64,000 nucleotides of DNA, taken from positions 310,001 to 374,000 of the forward strand of contig NZ_RBIR01000002.1 in the NCBI RefSeq assembly GCF_003634095.1, written 5' to 3'. The stretch is from Arthrobacter oryzae (GTDB lineage: Bacteria; Actinomycetota; Actinomycetes; Actinomycetales; Micrococcaceae). Below are positions 1-10,115 of this stretch, piece after piece; the first letter of the stretch is position 1, and the number at the start of each line of letters is the position of its first letter. The translations under genes and the position numbers were made by a program. The notes beneath the pieces are model-generated. The model did no database searches and was not told where the DNA came from. It saw nothing but the letters and a program-made list of their open reading frames with translations.

Positions 1-28
1 GCTGGTCAGAGTCTGAGGAGGCCGCTAA

Positions 29-997
29 GTGATCGTCCAGCTACGCATTTGTGTCCCGGGTGAGTTGTCCGGAATTGTCGTCGAGAGTTGCGAATCCCAA
101 GTAGGCGTCGCGGAAATCGCTCTGCAGAAGGGCGCCTCGGTCATGCCTGCCGGGGACGTGGTCCAAATCATGCTCGCCCGCGAATCTGTGGAGGGGCTCG
201 TGGAGAAACTCCACGCCCTCGATGTCCAGAAGCGCGGCTCAATATCGGTCATCATGCCGGACCTGGTGCTCTCGGACCGGGCCGACAAGGCGGAGGCCGC
301 GGCACCGGGTCAGGGCGCGGACGCGGTCATCTGGGACGAGGTGTCACGGCAGACCGGCGAAGATTCACGGCTGACGTGGAGCTTCCTGGCCTTCCTGATC
401 CTGGCCACCCAACTGGCGGCCATCGGCATTGTCACGGACTCCACCATCGCGATCGTCGGCGCCATGGCCGTCGGCCCGGAGTTCGGCCCGCTGGCTGCGC
501 TTGCAGTGGCTCTGGTCCGGCGCGAGCGGCGCCTCGGACGGGACGCGGCGCTGGCGCTCGGCATCGGCTTTCCGGTCGCCATGCTGGCCGCCGCCCTCAC
601 CGCCTGGCTGTCCGTGCCGCTGGGGTTGTTCCCCCGGGACGCGCTGGACCACGGTTCGGCGGTTGAATTCATCTACCATCCGGGCCCGTATTCGCTGATT
701 GTCGCCGTGCTGGCCGGCATGGCCGGGATGCTCTCAGTGATCAGCCGGCGCTCTGCGGCGCTGATCGGGGTGTTTATCTCCGTGACCACGGTGCCGGCGG
801 CGGGATATGTGGCCGTGGCACTCGTTCTGGGCGAATATCAGAAGGCGGCCGGATCGGCCTTGCAACTGTTCCTGAACCTGCTGGGAATCGTGGTGGCCGC
901 CGTCGGGGTGCTGTTGTTCTACCGCCTGGTCACCAAGCGGCTGTCGCCGGACGCCGCGTTGCAGTTGCGGCGCCGGGCCGTGCGTCCTCAGCGCTGA
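29..997 (+). CDS. DUF389 family membrane protein
   Basis: A 322-residue protein with a soluble N-terminal part (about residues 1-105) and then a run of hydrophobic segments (about 115-300), the layout of the DUF389 family. The GTG start is supported by a GAGGAG ribosome binding site 8-13 bases upstream. The first hydrophobic block, with acidic residues and an AIVGAMAVGPEFGPL motif near residues 145-160, is typical of DUF389 proteins, whose biochemical function is not established. It is probably an inner membrane protein. It stands alone at the window edge and converges on groEL. Family assignment is fairly secure; no function should be inferred. Confidence 0.8.
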   Translation: MIVQLRICVPGELSGIVVESCESQVGVAEIALQKGASVMPAGDVVQIMLARESVEGLVEKLHALDVQKRGSISVIMPDLVLSDRADKAEAAAPGQGADAVIWDEVSRQTGEDSRLTWSFLAFLILATQLAAIGIVTDSTIAIVGAMAVGPEFGPLAALAVALVRRERRLGRDAALALGIGFPVAMLAAALTAWLSVPLGLFPRDALDHGSAVEFIYHPGPYSLIVAVLAGMAGMLSVISRRSAALIGVFISVTTVPAAGYVAVALVLGEYQKAAGSALQLFLNLLGIVVAAVGVLLFYRLVTKRLSPDAALQLRRRAVRPQR

Positions 998-1050
998 CGG
1001 CCGGCCGGCGAGGAGTCTACCGCGGGCCACATGGGGCACTATTTGGGCAG

Positions 1051-1088
1051 AAAAAAGGACGGCCCGGCAAAATCTGCCGGACCGTCCC
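1051..1088 (-). terminator. Rho-independent terminator of groES-groEL
   Basis: Just after the groEL stop codon, read on the minus strand, a GC-rich hairpin (GGACGGTCCGGCA pairing with TGCCGGGCCGTCC around a 5-base loop) is followed by a run of six T. This is a classical intrinsic terminator. Confidence 0.9.
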
Positions 1089-1103
1089 CTGTGCGGGCCG
1101 AAA

Positions 1104-2726
<1,623 letters not shown>

Positions 2727-2737
2727 TCAAGACAGAA

Positions 2738-2783
2738 CCCCGCGCAACTGATCCGTTCCTGATGAAGGATCTGCTGCGCGGGG
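2738..2783 (-). other. Large inverted repeat between groES and groEL
   Basis: The groES-groEL spacer holds nested complementary arms: an outer 9-bp pair (TGCGCGGGG with CCCCGCGCA) and an inner GATCC/GGATC pair around a 12-base loop. There is no T-run, so it is not an obvious terminator. An mRNA processing or stability element that adjusts groES:groEL ratio is a plausible inference. Confidence 0.6.
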
Positions 2784-2794
2784 GTCCAAGAGAG

Positions 2795-3091
2795 TTACTT
2801 TACGACGATCGCCAGAACGTCGCGGGCGGAGAGCACGAGGTACTCGGTGCCGCCGGTCTTAACTTCGGTTCCGCCGTACTTGGAGTAGATAACGACGTCG
2901 CCAACGGCAACGTCAACGGGAACGCGGTTGCCGTTGTCGTCAAAGCGGCCGGGGCCTACTGCAACAACTTCGCCTTCCTGCGGCTTCTCCTGTGCGGAGT
3001 CCGGGATGACCAGGCCGGAAGCCGTGGTCTGCTCGGCTTCGAGCGGGCGGACAACAATACGATCCTCAAGAGGCTTAATAGAGACCGACAC
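2795..3091 (-). CDS. groES: Co-chaperonin GroES (10 kDa)
   Basis: A 98-residue GroES, the heptameric lid of the GroEL chamber. Typical family blocks are visible: [17 protein letters not shown] at the N-terminus, the mobile loop [19 protein letters not shown] at about residues 22-40, and [15 protein letters not shown] near residue 65. The start is GTG, with a GGAGAGG ribosome binding site upstream. It is the first gene of groES-groEL and has two CIRCE operators and a promoter in its upstream region, which predicts HrcA-controlled heat induction. Confidence 0.97.
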   Translation of the reverse strand: MSVSIKPLEDRIVVRPLEAEQTTASGLVIPDSAQEKPQEGEVVAVGPGRFDDNGNRVPVDVAVGDVVIYSKYGGTEVKTGGTEYLVLSARDVLAIVVK

Positions 3092-3202
3092 TCGGACCTC
3101 TCCTTTTCGTCAGCAAATTTGTGGACTATGAAGCGGTGATGCCATGGCGTACTGACCGTCGTCGCGGTGCCGGCAGTAGCTTGGCGGAGCGTGCTTCACG
3201 TG

Positions 3203-3229
3203 TTAGCACCCTCCTAGGGAGAGTGCTAA
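3203..3229. promoter_or_regulatory. CIRCE operator 1 (HrcA site) upstream of groES
   Basis: TTAGCACCC-N9-GAGTGCTAA matches the CIRCE consensus TTAGCACTC-N9-GAGTGCTAA with one mismatch. It lies about 110 bp upstream of the groES start and just downstream of the predicted -10 box, where HrcA binding would block transcription. Confidence 0.93.
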
Positions 3230-3234
3230 TGACG

Positions 3235-3264
3235 ACTCTATGTAACTGGTTAGCACTCGGTCAA
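3235..3264 (-). promoter_or_regulatory. Predicted groES promoter
   Basis: On the minus strand, TTGACC and TAGAGT are separated by 18 bp. The -35 lies inside the spacer of the upstream CIRCE copy and the -10 lies between the two copies, so either operator could occlude polymerase. This is sequence inference only. Confidence 0.6.
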
Positions 3265-3276
3265 GGCGAGTGCCAG
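3250..3276. promoter_or_regulatory. CIRCE operator 2 (HrcA site), upstream copy
   Basis: TTAGCACTC-N9-GAGTGCCAG has a perfect left arm and two mismatches in the right arm. The centres of the two CIRCE copies are 47 bp apart and flank the predicted groES promoter. Confidence 0.85.
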
Positions 3277-3310
3277 AAATTCGTCCCGGGTGAACACCTG
3301 TCCCGCCGAG

Positions 3311-3511
3311 GGACATGCTCATTTTTCGCGGCCACCCATGGACTCTTCGCCGCAATGCCCAGCCGGCGCGCCCAAGAGTGGACATGCTCAACGGGTCAGG
3401 CTCCGCCCGCAGGACATGCTCATTCCTGGCGCCTAGCGAGGGGCATGTCCAACGAGTGCGGGCCGCCCGGACGGGCATGCCCACTGCTGGTACCGAGGAA
3501 TGAGCATGTCC
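3311..3511. repeat. Cluster of CATG-core interspersed repeats (locus A)
   Basis: Six copies of a core of the form GRCATGYYC occur in both orientations in the spacer between the groES control region and the next gene: near 3311, 3380 and 3412 (GGACATGCTC), 3441 (GGGCATGTCC), 3473 (GGGCATGCCC) and 3501 (TGAGCATGTCC). The same core forms a second cluster at about 12.0-12.3 kb. Open frames through this stretch are low-complexity and unconvincing, so I treat it as non-coding repeat DNA. Confidence 0.75.
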
Positions 3512-3532
3512 CCAAGGCGCGGCGCCCTGGGG

Positions 3533-4012
3533 CTACTCGCCTGCGAGGTCCTCGAAGTCCACGTCCTCGCCGGCGTCCTCGTCGCGGCCACGGCCGGCGT
3601 CGTTCCGGTGCCGGTATGTCAACACGGCCCCGGCGGCGGCCAACAGGACACCTGCGATGAGGAAGATGATGCCGCCCAGCCGGGCCGCGGCATAGGTGTC
3701 GCGGATGGCCCGCGCCTCGTCGGTGGCGTCCTGGACATTCTTGCCGCCGACCGAATACACGGTGGCGTTGAAGGAATCGAGGAAGAAAATGATCACCAGA
3801 AGGGCTATACACACGACGGCGATCACCGCGCCGGCGATGAGGGCCGGCCGCGCGTAGCGGGCCAGCCCGTGCGGGCTGCGGCGCTCCTGCCGGGTATCGT
3901 CCTGATCGGCCGCGTCCTGCCCCGCGTCGCTCAACCGGGTCTCTTCCTGTCCCGCGTCGCCCTGCCCGGCCATGTCCGCTGACGTGCTGTCGCCTCTGCC
4001 GCTGTCTTCCAT
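3533..4012 (-). CDS. Hypothetical protein with two transmembrane segments
   Basis: A 159-residue protein I cannot place in a named family. The first 50 residues are Asp/Gln/Gly-rich and polar. Two hydrophobic helices follow (about residues 57-80 and 112-134) with a polar loop between them, then an acidic tail (DEDAGEDVDFEDLAGE). The layout is that of a small membrane protein with both termini probably in the cytoplasm. There is no Shine-Dalgarno before the ATG; a TAGGCT box 7 bp upstream suggests a leaderless transcript. It is divergent from the methyltransferase gene at 4078, with only 65 bp between the start codons. Confidence 0.7.
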   Translation of the reverse strand: MEDSGRGDSTSADMAGQGDAGQEETRLSDAGQDAADQDDTRQERRSPHGLARYARPALIAGAVIAVVCIALLVIIFFLDSFNATVYSVGGKNVQDATDEARAIRDTYAAARLGGIIFLIAGVLLAAAGAVLTYRHRNDAGRGRDEDAGEDVDFEDLAGE

Positions 4013-4019
4013 GCCGTCA

Positions 4020-4070
4020 AGCCTATCCCCGTCGTCGGGTGGCCGCGTGCCCGCGGCGCTGAACTACGCT
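4020..4070. promoter_or_regulatory. Divergent leaderless promoters
   Basis: TAGGCT (minus strand, 4020-4025) lies 7 bp before the ATG at 4012, and TACGCT (plus strand, 4065-4070) lies 7 bp before the ATG at 4078. Both would start transcription at or next to the start codon, and their upstream promoter halves must overlap. Confidence 0.5.
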
Positions 4071-4077
4071 GGATGGC

Positions 4078-5310
4078 ATGACTGACGCACCGCAGGAACA
4101 CATCGCCCCGATCCTCACCCCCGAGGGCTGGGAATTGCTGGCGTCCCTGGGGCCGTACCGCGAGGACGAGGCGTTCCGCCTCACCGCGGCGCTGCGCAAG
4201 GCCGGCCACTCCCCCGAGCTGGTCTCGGCGGTGCTCACCCAGTCCCGGCTGCGGACCAAAGCCGAGGCCAAATTCGGCGAGTTCGCCCGGCAGATGATCT
4301 TTACCAAGGCCGGCCTGGAGCAGGCCACCCGGCTCACGGTGGCGGCCCGGCACGCGCAGCGGTTCGCGGAAGCCGGCATCGGCCATGTCGCCGATCTCGG
4401 CTGCGGGCTGGGGGCCGACACGATGGCACTGGCGTCCCTGGACCTGACGGTCACCGCGGTGGAGATGGACGAGGCCACGGCCGCCTGCGCCACGATGAAC
4501 CTGATCCCGTTCCGCAATGCCACCGTGGTCCACTCGGACGCCGCCGCGGTGTCGCTCGACGGGATCGACGGCGTCTGGCTGGACCCCGCCCGGCGCAGCA
4601 CGTCCACCTCGGGAACCAAACGGATCTGGGATCCGGAGGATTTCTCCCCTCCGCTGTCCTTCGTGGAATCGCTGGCCGCCTCCGGGCGCGCCGTCGGCGT
4701 GAAGATGGGACCGGGGATGCCGCATGATTCCGTGCCGGCGGACTGCGAGGCCCAGTGGGTCTCCGTGGGCGGGGACGTGACCGAGGTGACCCTGTGGTTC
4801 AACGCGGTGCGGCGCCCCGGGGTGCGGCGCGCCGCCCTCTTGCTCGGTTCTCAGGGGGCCGCCGAACTCACCAGCAGCGAGGATTTCGGGGCCGGCCCGA
4901 CGGCGCCCGTCGGTCCGGTGGAAGGCTACCTGTACGAGCCCGACGGCGCGGTGATCCGGGCGGGGCTGGTGGCCGACGTCGCCCTGCAACTGGGCGGGCA
5001 CCTCCTGGACGAGCACATCGCCTACATCTGCGCCCCGGAGTTGGTCGATACCCCGTTCGCCAAGGCCTACCGGGTCCTCGAGGTGATGCCCTTCAACGTC
5101 AAGGCACTCAAATCCTGGGTCAAGGACCAGGGGATCGGCGTCCTGGACATCAAGAAGCGCGGCACCGCGGTGACCCCCGAGGAGCTGCGCAAGCAACTGC
5201 TGCCCGGCGGGAAGCCGGCAGGCTCAAAGGCTAAGAGCAAGAAAACGGCCACCCTGGTCCTCACCAGGATCGGCGAGGACCGGGTGGCCATCTCGGTGGA
5301 GCCGGTCTAG
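4078..5310 (+). CDS. Class I SAM-dependent methyltransferase with THUMP-like domain
   Basis: A 410-residue protein. The central part carries a Rossmann-type SAM-binding motif, VADLGCGLGADT, at about residues 103-114, followed by an acidic residue block (AVEMDEATAA) that would bind the SAM ribose. The LDPARRS motif near residue 170 and the C-terminal THUMP-like region (about 330-405, ending in a Lys-rich stretch and TRIGEDRVAISVEPV) match a family of predicted RNA or nucleic-acid methyltransferases. The substrate is not known. It probably starts without a leader from TACGCT 7 bp upstream. It is a single gene convergent with the shikimate dehydrogenase-like gene. Confidence 0.8.
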   Translation: MTDAPQEHIAPILTPEGWELLASLGPYREDEAFRLTAALRKAGHSPELVSAVLTQSRLRTKAEAKFGEFARQMIFTKAGLEQATRLTVAARHAQRFAEAGIGHVADLGCGLGADTMALASLDLTVTAVEMDEATAACATMNLIPFRNATVVHSDAAAVSLDGIDGVWLDPARRSTSTSGTKRIWDPEDFSPPLSFVESLAASGRAVGVKMGPGMPHDSVPADCEAQWVSVGGDVTEVTLWFNAVRRPGVRRAALLLGSQGAAELTSSEDFGAGPTAPVGPVEGYLYEPDGAVIRAGLVADVALQLGGHLLDEHIAYICAPELVDTPFAKAYRVLEVMPFNVKALKSWVKDQGIGVLDIKKRGTAVTPEELRKQLLPGGKPAGSKAKSKKTATLVLTRIGEDRVAISVEPV

Positions 5311-5320
5311 CTCCGGCGGC

Positions 5321-5376
5321 TCAGCACCGCCGGCGCAGCATCGCCGGCGCGGCATCGCCGGCTCAGCATCGCCGGA
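5321..5376. repeat. Short tandem repeat in convergent spacer
   Basis: Four imperfect copies of a 13-15-bp unit resembling CAGCATCGCCGGCG lie between the convergent genes ending at 5310 and 5391. The GCCGGC segments can pair with each other and may serve as a two-way transcription end; there is no T-run. Confidence 0.6.
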
Positions 5377-5390
5377 CGAAACGGCGGGGG

Positions 5391-6224
5391 TTACTGGGCC
5401 CGCATGAACTCCTCGGCGGCCCGGATCTGCTCATCGGTGGGCCGGATTCCTGTGTAGAGCACGAACTGCTCCAGGGCCTGGATCGTGGCCACTTCGGCCC
5501 CCGTGATCACGGTCTTGCCGGCTGCACGGGCGGCCTTGATGAGCGGCGTCTCGGCGGGCAGGGCGACGACGTCGAACACCACCTTTGCTGCGTTGATGGC
5601 CTCCTGCGGGAAGGACAGTGCCTCGGCGTCCGGGCCGCCTGCCATCCCGATAGGTGTCACGTTGATGAGCATGTCCGCCGTGCCGGACCCGGACCTCGCG
5701 GAGCCCAGTTCCGGGCTCCAGGCGAATCCGTACTGGTCGGCCAGGGCGCGTCCGGAGTCCTCGTTGCGGGCCACGACAGTCACGTCCTTGAAGCCGGCGT
5801 CGCGCAGCGCGGCCACCGTGGCCTTGGCCATGCCGCCGGAACCCAGCACCAGCACCGAATAATCGGTGGGGACGGCGTTGCGCGCCAGGAGCTGCTCAAT
5901 GGCCGTGTAGTCGGTGTTGTAGGCGGTGAGCCTGCCGGCGTCGTTGACGATGGTGTTGACCGAATCGATGGCCTTGGCCGAAGGGTCCATGACATCCACG
6001 AGGGCGATCACATCCTCTTTGTACGGCATGGACACAGCGCAGCCGCGAATGCCGAGGCCGCGCACCCCGGCGATTGCCTGGCCGAGATCGGTGGGGGCGA
6101 AGGCCTTGTAGATCCAGTTCAGGCCCAACTGTTCGTACAGGTGGTTGTGGAAGCGCGTCCCGTTGTTGCTCGGCCGGGCCGAGAGCGAGATGCACAGGGT
6201 CATGTCTTTGTTCAGAATGGGCAC
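5391..6224 (-). CDS. Shikimate dehydrogenase-like oxidoreductase (AroE/YdiB family)
   Basis: About 277 residues. The N-terminal substrate domain has LCISLSARPSNNGTRFHN, the catalytic-lysine motif AVSMPYKED and the NTIVNDAGRLTAYNTDY block with its conserved Asp. The NADP-binding GSGGMAKATV motif follows near residue 133. It should reduce 3-dehydroshikimate or a relative, but it belongs to a divergent shikimate dehydrogenase-like branch, so the true substrate may differ. The frame stays open far upstream into the next gene. I chose the GTG at 6224 (MPILNKDM), which has a TTTAAT box 6 bp before it; the ATG at 6203 is the alternative. No other aro gene is nearby. Confidence 0.8.
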   Translation of the reverse strand: MPILNKDMTLCISLSARPSNNGTRFHNHLYEQLGLNWIYKAFAPTDLGQAIAGVRGLGIRGCAVSMPYKEDVIALVDVMDPSAKAIDSVNTIVNDAGRLTAYNTDYTAIEQLLARNAVPTDYSVLVLGSGGMAKATVAALRDAGFKDVTVVARNEDSGRALADQYGFAWSPELGSARSGSGTADMLINVTPIGMAGGPDAEALSFPQEAINAAKVVFDVVALPAETPLIKAARAAGKTVITGAEVATIQALEQFVLYTGIRPTDEQIRAAEEFMRAQ

Positions 6225-6532
6225 AGCTCCATTAAACGCCAGGGGCGGTCCGGCCGGCCGCAACTGCGGCCCGACCCGGCGCAGAAGCAGTCGCTGACCA
6301 GCGGCGTTTGTGAAGACCCTCACGCGCCAGCCCCGGCTTTGACACCGTCCCCGGCCTGCCCCTGCACTAGACTTGGACCACCCACAGCCCTGCCAGCCAC
6401 CCGGCCGGCGCCTTGGCGTGGAAACGGCATGTAACACCGCCGGTGCCACGCCCCGGGGCACGTCCGCGGGTGTTGACAGCGCATTTCCCGCCCGGACGAC
6501 GGCCAGGGACAGCAAAACAGTGAAGGGACCAC
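6225..6532. other. Intergenic region between divergent genes
   Basis: About 308 bp without a credible gene. It contains TTTAAT at 6231-6236 (minus strand), 6 bp from the shikimate dehydrogenase-like start. On the plus strand TTGACA boxes occur at 6339-6344 and 6473-6478, and TAGACT at 6368-6373; none makes a standard-spacing pair I would call firmly. A GAAGGGACC ribosome binding site precedes the ATG at 6533. Confidence 0.5.
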
Positions 6533-7684
6533 ATGAAGATCGAGTTCGCTTCATCCAGGCAGTCGACTCTTGGCGTGGAATGGGAACTGGCGCTCGTTGA
6601 CGCCGAGACCGGTGAGCTGGCCTCCGTCGCGAACCAGGTACTCCGCGGAGTCGCTGCCCGGCATCCCGAACTCAACGAGGACGACGAGCACCCGCACATC
6701 AAGCAGGAGCTGCTGCTGAACACCGTGGAACTTGTCACGGGCATCTGCACCACCGTGGCCGAGGCCAAGGCGGACTTGAAAAGTTCACTCGCCGCCGTCC
6801 GGGAAGTCACCGATCCCATGGGCGTGGAGGTCTTTTGCGCCGGGAGCCACCCCTTCAGCCCGCCCCAGCTGCAGCCCGTCACGGACAAGGAGCGCTACGC
6901 GAAGCTCATTGACCGCACCCAGTGGTGGGGCCGGCAGATGGTCATCTACGGCGTCCATGTCCACGTCGGACTGGACAGCCGGGACAAGGTCCTTCCGGTT
7001 CTGGACGGCCTGGTCAACTACTTCCCGCACTTCCAGGCGCTCTCGGCGTCCAGCCCGTTTTGGGGCGGCGAAGACACCGGCTACGCCTCGCACCGCGCGC
7101 TCATGTTCCAGCAGCTGCCCACCGCCGGGCTCCCCTTCCAGTTCTCCAGCTGGGAGGACTACGAATCCTACGTCCAGGCCATGTTCACCACCGGGGTGAT
7201 CGACACGCTGTCCGAGATCCGCTGGGACATCCGCCCCGTCCCGAACCTCGGCACCATCGAGATGCGCATCTGCGACGGCCTGGCCACCCTTGAAGAGGTC
7301 GGGGCCATCGCCGCCCTCACACAGTGCCTCGTCGACGAATTCTCCACCACCCTGGACAACGGCGGCACCATCCCCACCATGCCGCCGTGGCACGTGCAGG
7401 AAAACAAATGGCGTGCGGCCCGGTACGGCCTGGACGCCATCATCATCCTCGACGCCGACGGCAACGAGCAGCTCGTCACGGAGCACCTCCGCGAAACGCT
7501 GAAGCGGCTCGAGCCCGTCGCGGAAAAGCTCGGCTGCAGCGCCGAACTGGCCGACGTCGAGAAGATCATCAAGCGCGGAGCCGGCTACCAGCGGCAGCGC
7601 CGGGTTGCCGCCGAGCACGGCGGGGACCTGCGCGCCGTCGTCCTGGACCTGGTCAAGCAGATGCGCCAGGGCCCGGAGGCCTAG
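6533..7684 (+). CDS. Carboxylate-amine ligase, YbdK/GCS2 family
   Basis: A 383-residue glutamate-cysteine ligase 2 family protein. The N-terminus (STLGVEWELALVDAETGELA), CAGSHPFSPPQ near residue 103, the His-rich YGVHVHVGL segment near 140 and the late RWDIRPVPNLGTIEMRICDG block are family hallmarks. Members form a gamma-glutamyl or similar carboxylate-amine bond using ATP, and YbdK has weak glutamate-cysteine ligase activity. Actinobacteria normally use mycothiol, so this is better called a carboxylate-amine ligase than a glutathione enzyme. A GAAGGGACC ribosome binding site supports the start. It is convergent with tsaD. Confidence 0.88.
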   Translation: MKIEFASSRQSTLGVEWELALVDAETGELASVANQVLRGVAARHPELNEDDEHPHIKQELLLNTVELVTGICTTVAEAKADLKSSLAAVREVTDPMGVEVFCAGSHPFSPPQLQPVTDKERYAKLIDRTQWWGRQMVIYGVHVHVGLDSRDKVLPVLDGLVNYFPHFQALSASSPFWGGEDTGYASHRALMFQQLPTAGLPFQFSSWEDYESYVQAMFTTGVIDTLSEIRWDIRPVPNLGTIEMRICDGLATLEEVGAIAALTQCLVDEFSTTLDNGGTIPTMPPWHVQENKWRAARYGLDAIIILDADGNEQLVTEHLRETLKRLEPVAEKLGCSAELADVEKIIKRGAGYQRQRRVAAEHGGDLRAVVLDLVKQMRQGPEA

Positions 7685-7801
7685 CCCTTTAGGGGACCCT
7701 CCGCGGCATCGGGCGGCAGCGGTCGGAGCCTGGAACGAGCATCCCGCGGGCCGGCTGCACGCAGCCTCCGTCGGTACGCAGGCTGCGACTGGCCGGTGCC
7801 C

Positions 7802-8929
7802 TCAGGCGGAGACTGTCGTGACCGGCATGGAGGAGTCCGGGGCAAACCCGATCCCGCTCGGTTCCACTCCGGCCATCACCAGCTGCGCCCCGAGGGCCGC
7901 CACCATGGCGCCGTTGTCCGTGCACAGCGGCAGCGGCGGGACCGTCAGCCGGATCCCGGCGGCCCGGCAGCGCTGTTCGGTGAGCTGGCGCAGCCGCGAG
8001 TTGGCAGCGACGCCCCCGCCCAGGAGGACCTCCGTGATCCCGTTTTCGCGGCAGGCGAGCACCGCCTTGGCGGTAATCACATCCACCACCGCCTCCTGGA
8101 AGGCCGCGGCAATATTCGCGACGGGAACCGTTTCGCCGCGGGCCTCGAACTGCTCCACGCAGCGGGCGACGGCGGTCTTGAGTCCGCTGAAGGACCAGTC
8201 ATAGCGGTGCGGTCCGGGTTCCTCGACCGTCCCCATGTACTTGGGCTGCGTGAGGCCGCGCGGGAACCTGATGGCCTTCGCGTTCCCTGTGCGCGCCAGC
8301 TTGTCGATGGCCGGGCCGCCGGGATAGCCCAGGCCCAGGAGCCGCGCCACCTTGTCATAGGCCTCGCCGGCGGCGTCGTCGATTGTGGAGCCCAACAGCT
8401 CGACGTCGTCGGTAATGCTCCTGATCCGCAGGATCTCGGTGTGTCCCCCGGACACCAGAAGGGCCCCCATGTTCTCCGGCAGGGCTGACTGTGCAGGTTC
8501 ACGCGGCGCGTCTGCTGCCGGTTCCAGTGCGCCGCGGGTGCCGGTGGCCCCTTCAAGGAGCCCGACGCCGACATGCGCCACGAGGTGGTTGATGGCGTAG
8601 AGGGGCTTGCCGGTGGCGACGGCGAGCGCCTTGGCCGCGCACACCCCCACCATGAGTGCCCCGGCCAGGCCAGGCCCGGACGTCACGGCGATCGCGTCAA
8701 TGTCCGCGAGCGATACGCCCGCCTCCGCCAGCGCCTCCTGAAGCGTGGGCACGAAAGCGTCGAGGTGCGCCCGGGAAGCGATCTCGGGTATCACGCCGCC
8801 GAAGCGGACGTGTTCCTCCATCGAGGAGGACACGGTGTTCGTCAACAGGGTGGTCCCCCGGACGATGCCGACGCCGGTTTCGTCACAGGAGGACTCGATG
8901 CCGAGCACCAGCGGCTGGGTGCGGTTCAT
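7802..8929 (-). CDS. tsaD: tRNA N6-adenosine threonylcarbamoyltransferase TsaD
   Basis: A 375-residue TsaD (Kae1/YgjD). It transfers the threonylcarbamoyl group to A37 of ANN-decoding tRNAs. Visible motifs are [15 protein letters not shown] at the N-terminus, the metal-binding HLVAH motif near residue 115, [11 protein letters not shown] near 160 and [13 protein letters not shown] near 290. The open frame extends upstream through rimI, but the ATG at 8929 overlaps the rimI stop as ATGA, which fixes the start. It is the last gene of alr-tsaE-tsaB-rimI-tsaD, so three subunits of the same tRNA-modifying system are co-transcribed. Confidence 0.96.
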   Translation of the reverse strand: MNRTQPLVLGIESSCDETGVGIVRGTTLLTNTVSSSMEEHVRFGGVIPEIASRAHLDAFVPTLQEALAEAGVSLADIDAIAVTSGPGLAGALMVGVCAAKALAVATGKPLYAINHLVAHVGVGLLEGATGTRGALEPAADAPREPAQSALPENMGALLVSGGHTEILRIRSITDDVELLGSTIDDAAGEAYDKVARLLGLGYPGGPAIDKLARTGNAKAIRFPRGLTQPKYMGTVEEPGPHRYDWSFSGLKTAVARCVEQFEARGETVPVANIAAAFQEAVVDVITAKAVLACRENGITEVLLGGGVAANSRLRQLTEQRCRAAGIRLTVPPLPLCTDNGAMVAALGAQLVMAGVEPSGIGFAPDSSMPVTTVSA

Positions 8930-9447
8930 GGTCGGCCTGCTTCCGTTGGCTGGGGGCTGAGTGGTTCGCGGGGCAGCTGGAGCCGCATGATCAGGGCGTC
9001 GACGCCGTCGCGGTAGTAGCGGGGCCGGACGTGGATCTGCTCGAAGCCAAAGCGCCGGTAGAGCTGCTGGGCCCGGGGGTTGTCCGCCCGGACCTCCAGC
9101 AGCACGTCCTGGGCACCGCGGCGGCGGCTTTCCGCGATCAGCTCGGTGAGCAGGGCCGAGCCGATGCCCTTGCCCTCCTGCTCGGGCACCACCGCGATGG
9201 TCTGGACGTCCGAGATCGGCTCGATGCACATCAGCCCGGCATAGCCCACGATTCCGCCGCGGAATTCCGCGACGAGGTATCGGCGGGTCTCCGTCTGCGC
9301 GAGCTCGTCGTGGAACATCGGCAGCGGCCACGCGTCCACCGGGAACAGGCGCTGTTCCAGTTCATGGACGGCCGGAATGTCCGCGGCTTCCATGTCCCGC
9401 AGCGTGATTCCGCCCGGCAGCCTGAGCTGTGCGTGCCCGGCGCTCAC
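8926..9447 (-). CDS. rimI: Ribosomal protein S18-alanine N-acetyltransferase (RimI-type GNAT)
   Basis: A 173-residue GNAT acetyltransferase. The acetyl-CoA loop is visible in [17 protein letters not shown] at about residues 84-100, followed by the [19 protein letters not shown] segment typical of RimI. RimI acetylates the N-terminus of ribosomal protein S18, and the gene commonly sits between tsaB and tsaD, as here. It overlaps tsaB upstream and tsaD downstream by 4 bp each, which implies coupled translation. Context makes the RimI call much stronger than the sequence alone. Confidence 0.9.
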   Translation of the reverse strand: MSAGHAQLRLPGGITLRDMEAADIPAVHELEQRLFPVDAWPLPMFHDELAQTETRRYLVAEFRGGIVGYAGLMCIEPISDVQTIAVVPEQEGKGIGSALLTELIAESRRRGAQDVLLEVRADNPRAQQLYRRFGFEQIHVRPRYYRDGVDALIMRLQLPREPLSPQPTEAGRP

Positions 9448-10115
9448 AGTGCACGCTTCCGGGGTCCGGGCACCTGGGCGTCCGACTCGCGCAGGTACAG
9501 CGGGGTCGAGTCCAGCAGCTGCTCCCCCGCCGCCAGCCGGGCGAGTGCGAACTGACCCAGCGAGAGGGCCTCGGGCTGCCGGGTGCTGAATTCGGCGACG
9601 GCCTTGACGACGTCGGAATAGATTCCGGCCCCGGCGCCGTAGACGGGCAGATCGGGCAGGTCCGCCGCGAAGCCCACGTGCGGACCGTCGGCCAGATGCG
9701 GCAGCTGGGCATCGGAGAGCGTGTACCGGGCCCAGTACACTTCCTTGCGGCGCGCGTCGGTGGCCACAATGAATTCCGCGGCCGATTCGGTGGATTCGGC
9801 CACCTCCAGGGCGATCGCGTCAAGGCTCATGACGCCGTGAAGCGGCTTGTCCCAGACAAAGGCGAGGGTGCGCGCGGTGACGATCCCGGAGCGCAGTCCC
9901 GTGAACGGTCCGGGGCCGACGCCGGTGACGATCGCGTCGACGTCGTGCCCGCTGACGCCGGCCTCGGCCAGCAGCGCGTCGATACCCGGCGCCAGGACCT
10001 CCGCATGCGTGCGCGTGTCCTCGGTGGCGAAGCTGGCCAGCACGGACTCCGGCGCGTCGTCGGAGACCAGGGCGGCGCTGGCGACGGCAGAGGTGTCGAT
10101 GGCGAGGATCAGCAT
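9444..10115 (-). CDS. tsaB: tRNA threonylcarbamoyladenosine biosynthesis protein TsaB
   Basis: A 223-residue TsaB (YeaZ). This inactive TsaD paralogue forms the TsaB-TsaD-TsaE complex for t6A synthesis. MLILAIDTSAVASAALV at the N-terminus, HAEVLAPGIDALLAEAG near residue 38 and VTGVGPGPFTGLRSGI near 63 are characteristic. It overlaps rimI by 4 bp, and its start codon shares one base with the tsaE stop. Length is close to other TsaB proteins. Confidence 0.95.
   Translation of the reverse strand: MLILAIDTSAVASAALVSDDAPESVLASFATEDTRTHAEVLAPGIDALLAEAGVSGHDVDAIVTGVGPGPFTGLRSGIVTARTLAFVWDKPLHGVMSLDAIALEVAESTESAAEFIVATDARRKEVYWARYTLSDAQLPHLADGPHVGFAADLPDLPVYGAGAGIYSDVVKAVAEFSTRQPEALSLGQFALARLAAGEQLLDSTPLYLRESDAQVPGPRKRAL

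Noticed and set aside
3121..3660. Plus-strand frame through the CIRCE region and repeat cluster A
   Set aside because: It crosses regulatory sites and repeats, has no domain, and is Arg/Pro-rich in the way of chance GC-rich frames.
5391..6554. A 387-residue version of the shikimate dehydrogenase-like protein
   Set aside because: The extra 110 residues are basic, low-complexity and overlap the divergent YbdK start. The family N-terminus begins near 6224.
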